Shown here in pieces: positions 1-7,754 of a stretch of 18,117 bases of DNA. The DNA is from Bacillota bacterium. Lineage in GTDB: Bacteria > Bacillota > Clostridia > Lachnospirales > Lachnospiraceae. The DNA lies in assembly GCA_023437365.1 (NCBI GenBank), contig JAEZGK010000092.1, positions 1 to 18,117 on the forward strand, given 5' to 3'. The notes below the pieces were generated by a model that searched no databases, was not told where the DNA came from, and saw nothing but the letters and a program-made list of their open reading frames with translations. Numbering within the stretch: position 1 is the first letter of the stretch; each line of letters begins with the position of its first letter. The position numbers and the translations under genes were made by a program.

Positions 1-1
1 T

Positions 2-49
2 GTAATGACACCAATGGAATATCATGAAAAATGCTTGAAAGCAGCATAA
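2..49 (+). CDS. C-terminal tail of an IS3-type transposase (OrfB), partial
   Basis: The frame beginning at position 2 reads VMTPMEYHEKCLKAA and then a TAA stop at 47-49. The MTPxEY motif near the C-terminus is characteristic of the rve integrase-core OrfB proteins of IS3/IS150 elements. Only 15 codons are visible, so the catalytic DDE residues cannot be seen and the call depends on this tail and the inverted-repeat-like sequence downstream. It could instead be the tail of an unrelated gene. Confidence 0.45.
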   Translation, partial: VMTPMEYHEKCLKAA

Positions 50-91
50 AAAAGATTGCTGCCCGAGTGCTGGACAGCAATCTAAAATTTT
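44..91. terminator. Bidirectional hairpin at the transposase end
   Basis: The 9-bp arms AGATTGCTG (53-61) and CAGCAATCT (75-83) pair perfectly, with two further C-G pairs inside. On the plus strand AAAATTTT follows. On the minus strand the arm is followed by TTTTTT (the A-run at 48-53). It can end the transposase transcript rightward and may also stop leftward read-through from the MFS gene. Confidence 0.55.
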
Positions 92-165
92 AAATATTAC
101 ATTGTCTACTTGACGGGGTGCACACCATTTCTTAAGAGGCTCTTTTTCATAGAAATTGCGTCCTA

Positions 166-1368
166 TTAAGCAACATTGACAGGATGTTTCTTCTCATAGG
201 AATATTGCAGCAGGGCGATGAGCCCTGCTATTATAATGACTGAAGATGCCATAATAATATAGGAAGCTTTGAGACCCAGCTGATCCACAAGAAAGCCCCC
301 GGCGATATTGCCTGTGATGCTTGCTAGGCCGGCCTGTATAATCGTCAGAATGCTTTGCCCCTTGGATTGGTTTTCCGGTTTTACATTCTTACTGATAAAG
401 ATGGCGCAGCTGAAGTAAACTGTCATAAAGGTTATACCATGGAGGACTGCGGACATAATCACAAAGGGCAGGCTGCCTCCGGTTACAGCCAGGATACGAA
501 GACCCAACAGGAAACAGGCAATCAGTGATATCTTCATTGGACTGATTCTCTTTATGATATGATTGATCAGAAATAATACCGGAAGCTCGCTAAGGGCGGA
601 TATGCAATTGATTAGACCCATGGTGCTCTCCGTCATGCCCATGTTCAGCATGTAAACTCCGAGGAAGCTATAATTAAAGCTTAAACCTACCTGATTGATA
701 AAGGCAAAGGCAAGGATAAAATATATCTCTTTGGACTCAAAAATATGTAGGAGGGATTTTTTTTCCTTATGTCCAACGGAGGTATGCTTAGGTTCAGAGG
801 GAGGAGGGTCAGTGTTTTCCTCCTTCGGGAGTCTGACAATCAGCAGGAATAAAATGGCATACCCAATGGAGCCCATAAGAAATCCGATGGAGGGGATGCT
901 TTTTACGATTTCTCCTGCAAAGATGACCGTGATAGCATAGCCAATGGTACCGCCCATCCTAATCTTTGAAAAATCAAGACCGTTCTTATGAGCAATATGT
1001 AGGGTATTCGCATCATTGAGGGGAATGATGGAGGTGACAAAAAAGGCTAACAGCATGGCTGCTATAAAGAACGAAAGAAAGCTCCTGCCGATATAATAGC
1101 TAAGGATGGATAAAGCTGTTCCGAGCACGACGAAGCACAGGACCAGCTTCCGTTTTCCGGTTCTGTCGCTGATATATGCCCAGATTGGCTGAATTATGAT
1201 GGATACGATCGGTCCGATCGTAAGAAGAATTCCTATCTCCAGAGCACTGATTCCTGCTTTGGCAAAGTAAGCACTTAAAAACGGAGTATATTGTGCGGCC
1301 GGTATAAAGACAAAGGCATTGATCAGGAACAGATGGATGCCGGTTCTTTTGTTGGATTGTTTAGTCAT
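166..1368 (-). CDS. Major facilitator superfamily transporter (PPP/MFS_1-like group)
   Basis: Predicted 12-helix inner-membrane secondary transporter of about 400 residues, the usual MFS length. The loop after helix 2 carries the MFS signature (ISDRTGKRK, about residues 66-74), and there is a charged central loop (EENTDPPPSEPKH region) between the two six-helix halves. The pattern with NDANTLHIA in the first half resembles the HcaT/LacY-like MFS_1-like group, but the substrate cannot be assigned. The start at 1366-1368 (MTKQSNKR) is chosen because AAGGGG lies about 11 bases upstream. A longer frame from TTG at 1431 or ATG at 1422 would add a polar leader with no good ribosome binding site. 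It is divergent from the ThrE-like pair across about 220 bp, in which I see no convincing promoter. Shared regulation is possible but unproven. Confidence 0.85.
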   Translation of the reverse strand: MTKQSNKRTGIHLFLINAFVFIPAAQYTPFLSAYFAKAGISALEIGILLTIGPIVSIIIQPIWAYISDRTGKRKLVLCFVVLGTALSILSYYIGRSFLSFFIAAMLLAFFVTSIIPLNDANTLHIAHKNGLDFSKIRMGGTIGYAITVIFAGEIVKSIPSIGFLMGSIGYAILFLLIVRLPKEENTDPPPSEPKHTSVGHKEKKSLLHIFESKEIYFILAFAFINQVGLSFNYSFLGVYMLNMGMTESTMGLINCISALSELPVLFLINHIIKRISPMKISLIACFLLGLRILAVTGGSLPFVIMSAVLHGITFMTVYFSCAIFISKNVKPENQSKGQSILTIIQAGLASITGNIAGGFLVDQLGLKASYIIMASSVIIIAGLIALLQYSYEKKHPVNVA

Positions 1369-1590
1369 GTTATCATATACCCCTTCATTGGGAAGCGTTA
1401 TAGGTAAAAATGATGATCTCATAATGTACAATAAGTAATATTACATGATATTCAGTGAAATGAAAAGCAAAATATTTAATGAAGCAGGATAAGATTTGTG
1501 ATAAAATATTTGTATATGTGTTCAGGTATGATAGCTCTATATTCATTATTTATGATGCTTCACAAAATCTTTGCAGGAATGAGGATAAAT

Positions 1591-2358
1591 ATGAATTATC
1601 AAACATTATTCAGAACGGCGATGCTTGCCGGTGAAATCATGGCGCAAAGCGGAGCAGAGACTTACCGGGTAGAGGATACGATGACTCGAATATTGAAATT
1701 CTCAGGTCTCCAGTCGGTAGAGGTATATGCGACGACTACCGGGATTGTGGCTACCTTATCCGACCCGAGAATCGAACCGATCACCGGTGTAAAAAGAATC
1801 AGCAACCGCTCCACGAACCTAAGCAGGATCAATGATGTGAATCAGGTGTCCCGAAATATCTGCTCAGGTTGTATGGAACCGGAGGAAGCTATTCGGTGTC
1901 TTGAGGAAATACGCAAGAAAAGAACCTATTCCGATCCGGTCCTTGCAGCGGCAACCCTGATTTCCATGGCTGGGTTTGTAGGACTGTTCGGTGGCTCCTT
2001 TATGGATTGTTTGATTGCCTCCCTGAACGGAGTATTTATCGTACTGATCGGAAAGCTTTCAGAAAATAGAGTAGGAAGTGCTTTTATTGTAGATATGGTA
2101 AAATGCTTTGTGTTGGCATACCTAACGATGATATGTACTAAATATTTTGCCGGCACAAGTCAGAATCTGATCATCATCGGTTCTATCATGCCGTTGGTTC
2201 CGGGTGTACCGATTACCAATGCAATCAGGGATACACTGCAGGGAGATTATAATTCGGGAACTGCAAGAGCAATGGAGGCCTTTGTCATATCATTGGGTAT
2301 TGCGGTTGGAGTCGGACTCGGAATAGGGTTGTTCAATTTTGTGGAAAGGATGATGTGA
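1591..2358 (+). CDS. ThrE-family exporter, N-terminal-domain subunit (YjjP/DUF1212-like)
   Basis: First half of a split threonine/serine exporter (ThrE) family transporter. Established members export small amino or organic acids: fused ThrE in Corynebacterium exports threonine/serine, and the split E. coli pair YjjP/YjjB has been linked to succinate export. Visible features are the soluble N-terminal part (SGAETYRVEDTM, residues 20-31), then about five hydrophobic segments from residue 115, and the conserved PLVPGVPITNAIRD near residues 201-214. Start at 1591 is preferred: GAGG lies six bases upstream and the resulting 255 residues match the family's usual length. A GTG at 1498 would add a 31-residue tail the family lacks. 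The next gene starts one base after the stop, so the two are co-translated. The actual substrate is unknown. Confidence 0.88.
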   Translation: MNYQTLFRTAMLAGEIMAQSGAETYRVEDTMTRILKFSGLQSVEVYATTTGIVATLSDPRIEPITGVKRISNRSTNLSRINDVNQVSRNICSGCMEPEEAIRCLEEIRKKRTYSDPVLAAATLISMAGFVGLFGGSFMDCLIASLNGVFIVLIGKLSENRVGSAFIVDMVKCFVLAYLTMICTKYFAGTSQNLIIIGSIMPLVPGVPITNAIRDTLQGDYNSGTARAMEAFVISLGIAVGVGLGIGLFNFVERMM

Positions 2359-2359
2359 T

Positions 2360-2779
2360 ATGTTAATACAGGGAATAAGTGCATTTTTTGCCACAGCAGC
2401 CTTTTCCATACTTTTTTATCTACCGAAGAAATATCTGATCCACTCAGGAGCTACGGGAAGCCTCGGCTGGTTCATCTACCTGATCAGTCTCAAACTTCTG
2501 TCAGACAAGATTCTTGCTACCCTGACAGCGACGCTGGTGGTGGCTTTGATTTCGCATATCCTTGCGCGGGTATATAAGACACCTGTGACGATGTTTCTAA
2601 TTCCGGGGGTTATCCCCTTTGTTCCGGGTGCGGGCATGTATCAGATCGTACGCAGCATCGTAGACGGGAATACGGCAAGCACTATCTATTATTTTTTTGA
2701 GACGCTCCAGATTGCGGGAGCAATTGCTCTTGGTATCTTTATCATTGATACGTTCTTCCGACGAAGAGTAAAAAGCTGA
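2360..2779 (+). CDS. ThrE-family exporter, small membrane subunit (YjjB/DUF3815-like)
   Basis: A 139-residue polytopic membrane protein with four or five hydrophobic helices, the usual size for the separate second half of ThrE-type exporters (ThrE_2). The conserved loop LIPGVIPFVPGAGMY (about residues 80-94) mirrors the PLVPGVP loop of its partner. The protein ends in a basic tail (RRRVKS), expected on the cytoplasmic side. The ATG follows the upstream stop by one base, and an AAGG near 2347-2350, inside the preceding gene, serves as ribosome binding site. The two should form one transporter. No clear terminator lies in the 16 bp before the convergent AraC gene. Confidence 0.87.
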   Translation: MLIQGISAFFATAAFSILFYLPKKYLIHSGATGSLGWFIYLISLKLLSDKILATLTATLVVALISHILARVYKTPVTMFLIPGVIPFVPGAGMYQIVRSIVDGNTASTIYYFFETLQIAGAIALGIFIIDTFFRRRVKS

Positions 2780-2795
2780 GAATACCTGTAATCAA

Positions 2796-3566
2796 TTATC
2801 TCATCTTCTGACGATAATGGGTGGGTGTCATGCCGACTTCCTTTTTGAACTGACGCATAAAATGTTCTTCATTCTCATAACCACATTGAGAAGCAATTTT
2901 TCTGACTGTATCATCGGTAGCGATCAGTGCAGTTTTTGCATAATGCAGCTTGCTCTGAATGACATCATAATTGCAGGTTACACGGAAGGTCTGACGGTAT
3001 AATCTTTGAAAATGAGAAGGACTCAGGCTCAATTGATTAGACATGCGTGTAACAGACCATTTTTCCTCCGGGTGGCGATAGATCATGGTTCTGAGATTCA
3101 GCAGAGCATCAAAATATCCGTAAATTTTCATATCCTGGTTCGGATAAGCAGCGAGCTCATAGACTTTCACAAACAGAAGACGCATCAGCAGATCCATCGA
3201 CTCCTCACGCAGAGAATTGTTCGATATGTATTCCAAATACAGATCCTTAATCAGCTTACAGATCTCTTTATTGGAGGGCAAGGTAAGTATGGTGTCAAAG
3301 GGCAGAGTTTTGATATCGCGTTCCCCGTTCATATCGAAATGGATATAATCATTCGAATAAGTTCCTTCCTTTGCCCGATAAACCTGAGGGGTTCCCTTCC
3401 TAAAGATAACTACAGAATTTTTCTCTGCAATGATTTCCTTTCCTTCCAATATTAGAAGGGCAGGAGTTTTGATATTCAGGAAAAGATAATCACCTGATCC
3501 GCTGGGACGATTAATAGAGAATTGGCTGCTGTGGGTATAGTTTATACCGATAGCATTTATCTTCAT
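2796..3566 (-). CDS. AraC-family transcriptional regulator
   Basis: Predicted cytoplasmic DNA-binding activator of 256 residues. The N-terminal part (about 1-140) is beta-rich and cupin-like, as in sugar-sensing AraC proteins. The C-terminal 100 residues hold the two AraC helix-turn-helix units: about 169-190 (WSVTRMSNQLSLSPSHFQR) and about 220-242, ending in the family signature region CGYENEEHFMRQFKKEVGMTPTHYR. Start at 3564-3566 is firm: GGAGG sits six bases upstream, and the longer frame to 3653 would extend over the predicted promoter. It is divergent from the GH51 arabinofuranosidase gene with a 252-bp spacer, the classic arrangement of a sugar-responsive regulator and its target. That it senses arabinose or arabino-oligosaccharides is inference. 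Confidence 0.9.
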   Translation of the reverse strand: MKINAIGINYTHSSQFSINRPSGSGDYLFLNIKTPALLILEGKEIIAEKNSVVIFRKGTPQVYRAKEGTYSNDYIHFDMNGERDIKTLPFDTILTLPSNKEICKLIKDLYLEYISNNSLREESMDLLMRLLFVKVYELAAYPNQDMKIYGYFDALLNLRTMIYRHPEEKWSVTRMSNQLSLSPSHFQRLYRQTFRVTCNYDVIQSKLHYAKTALIATDDTVRKIASQCGYENEEHFMRQFKKEVGMTPTHYRQKMR

Positions 3567-3625
3567 GGAAAGCCTCCGTTCTTCTGTGTGAGATATTAAA
3601 GTAGGATTCATCAGTCTGAAAACAT

Positions 3626-3653
3626 CATATATCATTGTTAAACTAAGTGTCAA
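3626..3653 (-). promoter_or_regulatory. Candidate sigma-A promoter of the araC-type gene
   Basis: On the minus strand TTGACA (3648-3653) is followed after 16 bases by TATATG (3626-3631). Transcription would begin near 3619, about 50 bases before the chosen start codon, consistent with the strong ribosome binding site there. The -35 is perfect; the -10 matches four of six positions. Confidence 0.5.
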
Positions 3654-3818
3654 TATGGTAAGTTAAAAGTACAAAACATCATAGTAATAATATCATGGAT
3701 GCTTAGGGTCATAAAGGATAAAGATCTACGATCGAAATATTTCATATAGGAGAGAACTCAAAAGCGATAAGTATCATAATTGATATTATTACAGCGTTAC
3801 GGAAAGGACGAACGATAA

Positions 3819-5318
3819 ATGAAAGCAAGATTAATCTTAAATAAGGACTTTATGACTGGAAAAGTAGATGAGAGAATCTACGGGTCCTTCGTAGAACAAC
3901 TTGGAAGAGCTGTTTATAACGGGATCTATGAGCCCACTCATGCAACAGCTGATGACAAAGGCTTCCGCAGGGATGTCCTGGAGCTGGTAAAGCAACTGAA
4001 TGTTCCGATTGTACGTTATCCGGGAGGAAATTTCGTATCAGGATATAACTGGGAGGACGGCACCGGCGAGCAGAGCAAAAGGCCGAAAAGACCTGAGCTT
4101 GCATGGCATACAATAGAAACGAATGAGATTGGCATTGATGAGTTCCAGGAATGGGCAAAGCGTGCCGGCAGCAGTGTGATGCAGGCAGTGAACTTAGGTA
4201 CCAGAGGACCCGAGGAAGCACGCCAGCTGTTGGAATACTGCAATTTCCCAAAGGGCACCTATTACAGCGATATGCGTCGTGCCAATGGCTTCGAGGAGCC
4301 CTTCAACATCAAGGTCTGGTGCCTGGGTAATGAGATGGATGGTTCGTGGCAGATCTGTGCCAAGACTGCAGAGGAGTATGGCAGAATTGCTTGTGAGACA
4401 GCCAAGGTGATGAAGGAACTGGATCCTGAGATTGAACTGGTGGCCTGCGGAAGCTCAGGACTGTGGATGCCGACCTTTGGTAAGTGGGAAGCAACCGTAC
4501 TGGAACATACCTACGATTATGTCGATTATATCTCACTTCACAACTATTATGGGAATGCGGATAACGATACCCCCTCCTTCCTGGCCTGCTCGCTGGATAT
4601 GGATAAATTCATCAAATCCGTTACAGCAATCTGTGATTATGTAAAAGCTGTGAAGCATTCCGATAAGACCATTAATTTATCCTTTGATGAATGGAATGTC
4701 TGGTTCCACAGCAATGAGGCAGACAAGAAGCTGGAGCGCTGGCAGAAAGCCCCGCATCAGCTGGAGGATATTTATACCTTCGAGGACGCATTGGTGGTAG
4801 GCTGTCTACTGATCACCCTGCTTAAGAACTGTGACCGTGTGAAGATGGCATGCCTGGCACAGCTGGTCAATGTCATTGCACCGATTATGACGGAAAATGA
4901 TGGTCCCGCCTGGGTTCAGCCAATCTTCTATCCCTTCATGCATGCCTCCAATTTCGGAAGAGGTTCCGTCTTAACTCCGGTGGTAAGCTGTGATACTTAT
5001 GATTCAAATAAGATCAAAAAGGTACCTTATGTTGAGACTGTTGCGGTATTAAATGAGGAAAAGGAGGAGCTTACTGTTTTTGCAGTGAACAGGTCCTTAG
5101 AAGAGAGTATTGATTTATCGATTGATTTACGTCAATTTCCGAAGGCATCCGTGATCGAGCATATCGTATTGGAGCATGAGGATCTGAAGGCGGTCAATTC
5201 AGCGTTAGAACCCAATCACGTGGCTCCTCATAAAAACGGTGTCACAGAAATTAAGTCCGAAGAGGCTGTTGCGGCTTTACCCAAGCAATCCTGGAATGTG
5301 ATCAGAATCAAGTTGTAG
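3819..5318 (+). CDS. abfA: Alpha-L-arabinofuranosidase, glycoside hydrolase family 51
   Basis: Retaining exo-enzyme that removes alpha-L-arabinofuranosyl residues from arabinan or arabinoxylan oligosaccharides. The 499-residue length is typical of bacterial GH51. The N-terminal (beta/alpha)8 barrel includes VRYPGGNFVSGYNWEDGTG (about 65-83). The acid/base is Glu172 in CLGNEMDG and the nucleophile Glu291 in LSFDEWNVWF, spaced as in characterised GH51 enzymes. A C-terminal beta domain runs from about residue 385. There is no signal peptide, so it acts in the cytoplasm on imported oligosaccharides. The ATG at 3819 follows an AAAGGA ten bases upstream. The divergent AraC regulator is its probable activator; a 10-bp palindrome (GAAATATTTC, 3734-3743) in the shared spacer is a possible but weak operator. 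No intrinsic terminator directly follows; element A begins 39 bp downstream. Confidence 0.95.
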   Translation: MKARLILNKDFMTGKVDERIYGSFVEQLGRAVYNGIYEPTHATADDKGFRRDVLELVKQLNVPIVRYPGGNFVSGYNWEDGTGEQSKRPKRPELAWHTIETNEIGIDEFQEWAKRAGSSVMQAVNLGTRGPEEARQLLEYCNFPKGTYYSDMRRANGFEEPFNIKVWCLGNEMDGSWQICAKTAEEYGRIACETAKVMKELDPEIELVACGSSGLWMPTFGKWEATVLEHTYDYVDYISLHNYYGNADNDTPSFLACSLDMDKFIKSVTAICDYVKAVKHSDKTINLSFDEWNVWFHSNEADKKLERWQKAPHQLEDIYTFEDALVVGCLLITLLKNCDRVKMACLAQLVNVIAPIMTENDGPAWVQPIFYPFMHASNFGRGSVLTPVVSCDTYDSNKIKKVPYVETVAVLNEEKEELTVFAVNRSLEESIDLSIDLRQFPKASVIEHIVLEHEDLKAVNSALEPNHVAPHKNGVTEIKSEEAVAALPKQSWNVIRIKL

Positions 5319-5357
5319 GACTGACGGTATTATTCTAGATAAACAATTGTTATGTAG

Positions 5358-5485
5358 TAGGATTATAGAGTCAGAAGCACCGCAGGTGCTTTCCTGATAT
5401 AGAATAGTGATATGCAAGCTTGCTTACATATCACTATTCTATATCAGGAAAAAAAGCGCATTGCACTTTTGACACTATAATCCTA
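5358..5485. repeat. Palindromic cloverleaf element A
   Basis: The outer arms TAGGATTATAGAGTCA (5358-5373) and TGACACTATAATCCTA (5470-5485) pair over 16 bases with one mismatch. Inside are a perfect 7-bp hairpin AAGCACC-GCA-GGTGCTT (5375-5391), a perfect 24-bp hairpin (5391-5414 with 5427-5450, loop of 12 containing CAAGCTTG), and an imperfect small hairpin around AAAGCGC-ATT-GCACTTT (5453-5469). As RNA or extruded DNA this gives a closed stem with three arms. It lies between the GH51 and SPFH genes. No T-run follows the central hairpin on the plus strand, so it is not an ordinary terminator for GH51. Its end modules match element B in reverse orientation. Confidence 0.8.
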
Positions 5486-5519
5486 ATTTGATTTTAATCT
5501 TCCGTTAAGAAGTTCCATA

Positions 5520-5547
5520 TTGAATTTTTTTACAGATAAGGTATAGT
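5520..5547 (+). promoter_or_regulatory. Candidate sigma-A promoter of the SPFH gene
   Basis: TTGAAT (5520-5525), a 16-base T-rich spacer, then TATAGT (5542-5547), 72 bases before the chosen start codon. Both boxes match five of six or four of six consensus positions and fall just downstream of element A. Confidence 0.45.
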
Positions 5548-5619
5548 AATTTATGTAAGAATTCATTGCCGTAAGTCATTATGAGCGGCAAAAAAACAAA
5601 GAAAGAAGTGGGAGAACAT

Positions 5620-7638
5620 ATGGATTTACTATTGATTCTTGTCATCGCTGCCGGTGCCTTTGTTGCCCTTTACCTGCTGATCTTCGTCATCCTTGGTTTA
5701 AGGGTGATTTCATCGGATCAGGTGGCAGTAGTTGAAAAATGGTGGAGCTTTAAGGGTTCCTTGAAGGATTCCATCATTGCCTTGAACGGGGAAGCAGGCT
5801 ATGCACCAACGGTACTTCGTGGAGGTATACATTTTAAGACAGCCTTAATGTATAAGCTACATAGGTACCCTCTGATTACCATTCCCCAAGGTCAGATTGC
5901 CTACATCTTCGCTCGCGACGGTATGCCTTTGGCGCCGACACAGACTTTAGGCAAGGTAGTAGCTGAGGCGAATAATTTTCAGGATGTAACCGGATTTTTA
6001 AAGAACGGTGGACAGAGAGGTCCTCAAAGAGGAATATTAAGAGAGGGAACTTATGCAATCAACCTTGCGCAGTTTATTGTCATTACACCCACGGACATTA
6101 AAGCCGCCTTCAACAGCTCCAAGAGTGAGCGCACAGAGCTGGTAAGCATGCAAAAGACTCTGCTTGAGCGTAATGCCTTTAGCCCTGTCATTATTATGGG
6201 ACACGGCGGTGAAGTCAGCGATATTATGGGAATTGTCACGGTTCATGACGGACCGTCCCTGCAGGAGGGTGAAATCATCGCACCGTATGTCGGAGAAGAC
6301 CATGCGAGCTTCCAGGATCCCGAGAAGTTCCTTGAGCTTGGAGGTCGCCGCGGTAAGCAGAATCAGGTATTGACAGATGGTACTTATTATATCAACCGCC
6401 TGTTCGCAACAGTAGAATTCCGTCCGAAGACAGTCGTTCCAATTGGTTTCGTAGGCGTTGTGGTCTCCTTCTTCGGTAAAGAAGGTGTGGATACTACCGG
6501 TGTTGATTACAAGCATGGTGAGCTGGTAGGCCAGGGCTGCAAGGGTGTGTTGGAAAAACCTCTGATGCCCGGTAAATACGCATTCAATACAGATGCAGGA
6601 AGAGTCGTTCTGGTTCCGACCACGAATATTATATTAAAATGGAATAAATCAGAGATTGGTACGCATAAATATGACGAAAACCTGACCGAGGTAGATATCA
6701 TTACCAAGGATGCTTTTGAACCTTCCCTGCCGTTATCTGTTGTAATGCACATCGATTATAAGCAGGCGCCTTGGGTAATTCAGAGATTTGGTGACATCAG
6801 TATGCTGGTTAATCAGTCCCTTGATCCGCTGGTAAGCGCATATTTTAAGGATGTAGCTCAGACTAAGACACTGATCGAGCTGATTCAGGAACGTAGTGAA
6901 ATCCGTGAGCGTGCTGTCGGTGAGATGAAGGAAAAATTCCAGAAGTACAATCTTCAATTAGAAGAGGTATTGATTGGTACACCGAAGTCACCGGTAGAGG
7001 ATGTTCAGATTGAAAACATCCTGACACAGCTTCGTGAACGTCAGATCGCGGAAGAGAAGAAGGTTACTTACCAGAAGCAGCAGTCCGCTGCTGAAAGTGA
7101 GAAGTCTCTTCGTGAAGCTCAGGCAGTCGCAGAGCAGCAGAGCTTCCTGACCAAATCAAAGATTCAGATTGATATCGAACGTAATAACGGTGCTGCGCTC
7201 GCAAGTAAAGCGGAGCAGGAGGCTAATCAGATTATCGCTCTGGCAAAGGCTAATTCCTCAAGAATTACTTTAGAGGGTGAGGCCGAGGCTTCTAAGGAAT
7301 CCAATGTCGGTCTTGCTAAGGCACGTGCAATCGATGCTCAGGTTAAGGCTTACGGCGGCGCCGAGTTCCGTGTTATCCAGGAAATCACCGACAAGCTATC
7401 GGATGCCATCAAGAATGCTAAGGTAGATATCGTACCTAAGACAGTGGTAAATATGGGTTCAGGTGAAAATAACAATACCGGAAGCAGTAATACTGTTATG
7501 GATACTCTGTTGAAGTTCATTACCATTGAGAAGCTTGGAGTTTCCCTGGACAATAAGCAGGAGCAGACAGCTCAGCTTGAAGAGGATTTCGAGGAAGAAG
7601 AAGCGGCTATAGCAAAGGAGACAGATACTGCACAGTAA
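5620..7638 (+). CDS. SPFH/Band 7 (flotillin-like) membrane-anchored scaffold protein
   Basis: A protein of about 672 residues with one N-terminal membrane helix (DLLLILVIAAGAFVALYLLI, residues 2-21), then SPFH/Band 7 material and a long charged helical region (about 420-590) rich in Q, E, K and A that should form a coiled coil and drive oligomerisation, as in flotillins. A 60-residue acidic tail follows (EEDFEEEEAA). Such proteins organise membrane microdomains; no specific client can be named. The beta-rich part carries three related turns about 60-110 residues apart: GILREGTYAIN, QVLTDGTYYIN and LMPGKYAFN (about residues 138-148, 249-259 and 315-323), suggesting internal duplication. Start at 5620 is preferred because GGGAG lies five to six bases upstream; the ATG at 5581 has no ribosome binding site. 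It stands alone and is convergent with the PilZ gene. Confidence 0.88.
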   Translation: MDLLLILVIAAGAFVALYLLIFVILGLRVISSDQVAVVEKWWSFKGSLKDSIIALNGEAGYAPTVLRGGIHFKTALMYKLHRYPLITIPQGQIAYIFARDGMPLAPTQTLGKVVAEANNFQDVTGFLKNGGQRGPQRGILREGTYAINLAQFIVITPTDIKAAFNSSKSERTELVSMQKTLLERNAFSPVIIMGHGGEVSDIMGIVTVHDGPSLQEGEIIAPYVGEDHASFQDPEKFLELGGRRGKQNQVLTDGTYYINRLFATVEFRPKTVVPIGFVGVVVSFFGKEGVDTTGVDYKHGELVGQGCKGVLEKPLMPGKYAFNTDAGRVVLVPTTNIILKWNKSEIGTHKYDENLTEVDIITKDAFEPSLPLSVVMHIDYKQAPWVIQRFGDISMLVNQSLDPLVSAYFKDVAQTKTLIELIQERSEIRERAVGEMKEKFQKYNLQLEEVLIGTPKSPVEDVQIENILTQLRERQIAEEKKVTYQKQQSAAESEKSLREAQAVAEQQSFLTKSKIQIDIERNNGAALASKAEQEANQIIALAKANSSRITLEGEAEASKESNVGLAKARAIDAQVKAYGGAEFRVIQEITDKLSDAIKNAKVDIVPKTVVNMGSGENNNTGSSNTVMDTLLKFITIEKLGVSLDNKQEQTAQLEEDFEEEEAAIAKETDTAQ

Positions 7639-7700
7639 AAAATCACATGCTAAGACAATCTTGTAAAGCTGCTCTCAACGAACAGTTATAAGTAATAAAA

Positions 7701-7735
7701 AGGCCTGCCCGGAGTCGGGCAGGCCTGAATTTTAT
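7701..7735. terminator. Bidirectional terminator between the SPFH and PilZ genes
   Basis: A perfect 11-bp stem AGGCCTGCCCG (7701-7711) / CGGGCAGGCCT (7716-7726) with a GAGT loop. On the minus strand it is followed by TTTTTATT, and on the plus strand by GAATTTTAT. It sits in the 116-bp gap between two convergent genes and should serve both. Confidence 0.85.
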
Positions 7736-7754
7736 ATTAACTGATAGGAATTGG

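Larger units (their letters stand above)
1..127 (+). mobile_element. Right end of an IS3-family (IS150-like) insertion sequence, cut by the window start
   Basis: Two things support this. A reading frame at 2-49 ends in residues typical of IS3-family OrfB C-termini (MTPMEYHEKCL). About 50 bp after its stop, positions 103-127 hold a sequence with the core TCTACTTGACGGGG that ends in CA. Read inward on the other strand it starts TG and continues GTGCACCCCGTCAAG, which resembles, from memory, terminal inverted repeats of IS150-like elements in Firmicutes. The left end and most of the transposase lie outside the window, so the matching repeat and any 3-4 bp target duplication cannot be checked. 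The element ends 38 bp from the stop codon of the leftward MFS gene and does not interrupt it. Confidence 0.6.

Noticed and set aside
1498..1590. An N-terminal extension of the ThrE-like subunit from a GTG at 1498
   Set aside because: The extension has no ribosome binding site and is absent from the family's usual length; GAGG before the ATG at 1591 fits better.
3645..3653. A fourth copy of the element end AAGTGTCAA near the araC gene
   Set aside because: No partner arm or inner hairpins are nearby; the match is explained by the TTGACA -35 box of the regulator's promoter.
5471..5481. TTGACAC followed by TATAAT as a promoter at the right end of element A
   Set aside because: The two boxes are separated by one base instead of 16-18, so they cannot act together as a sigma-A promoter.
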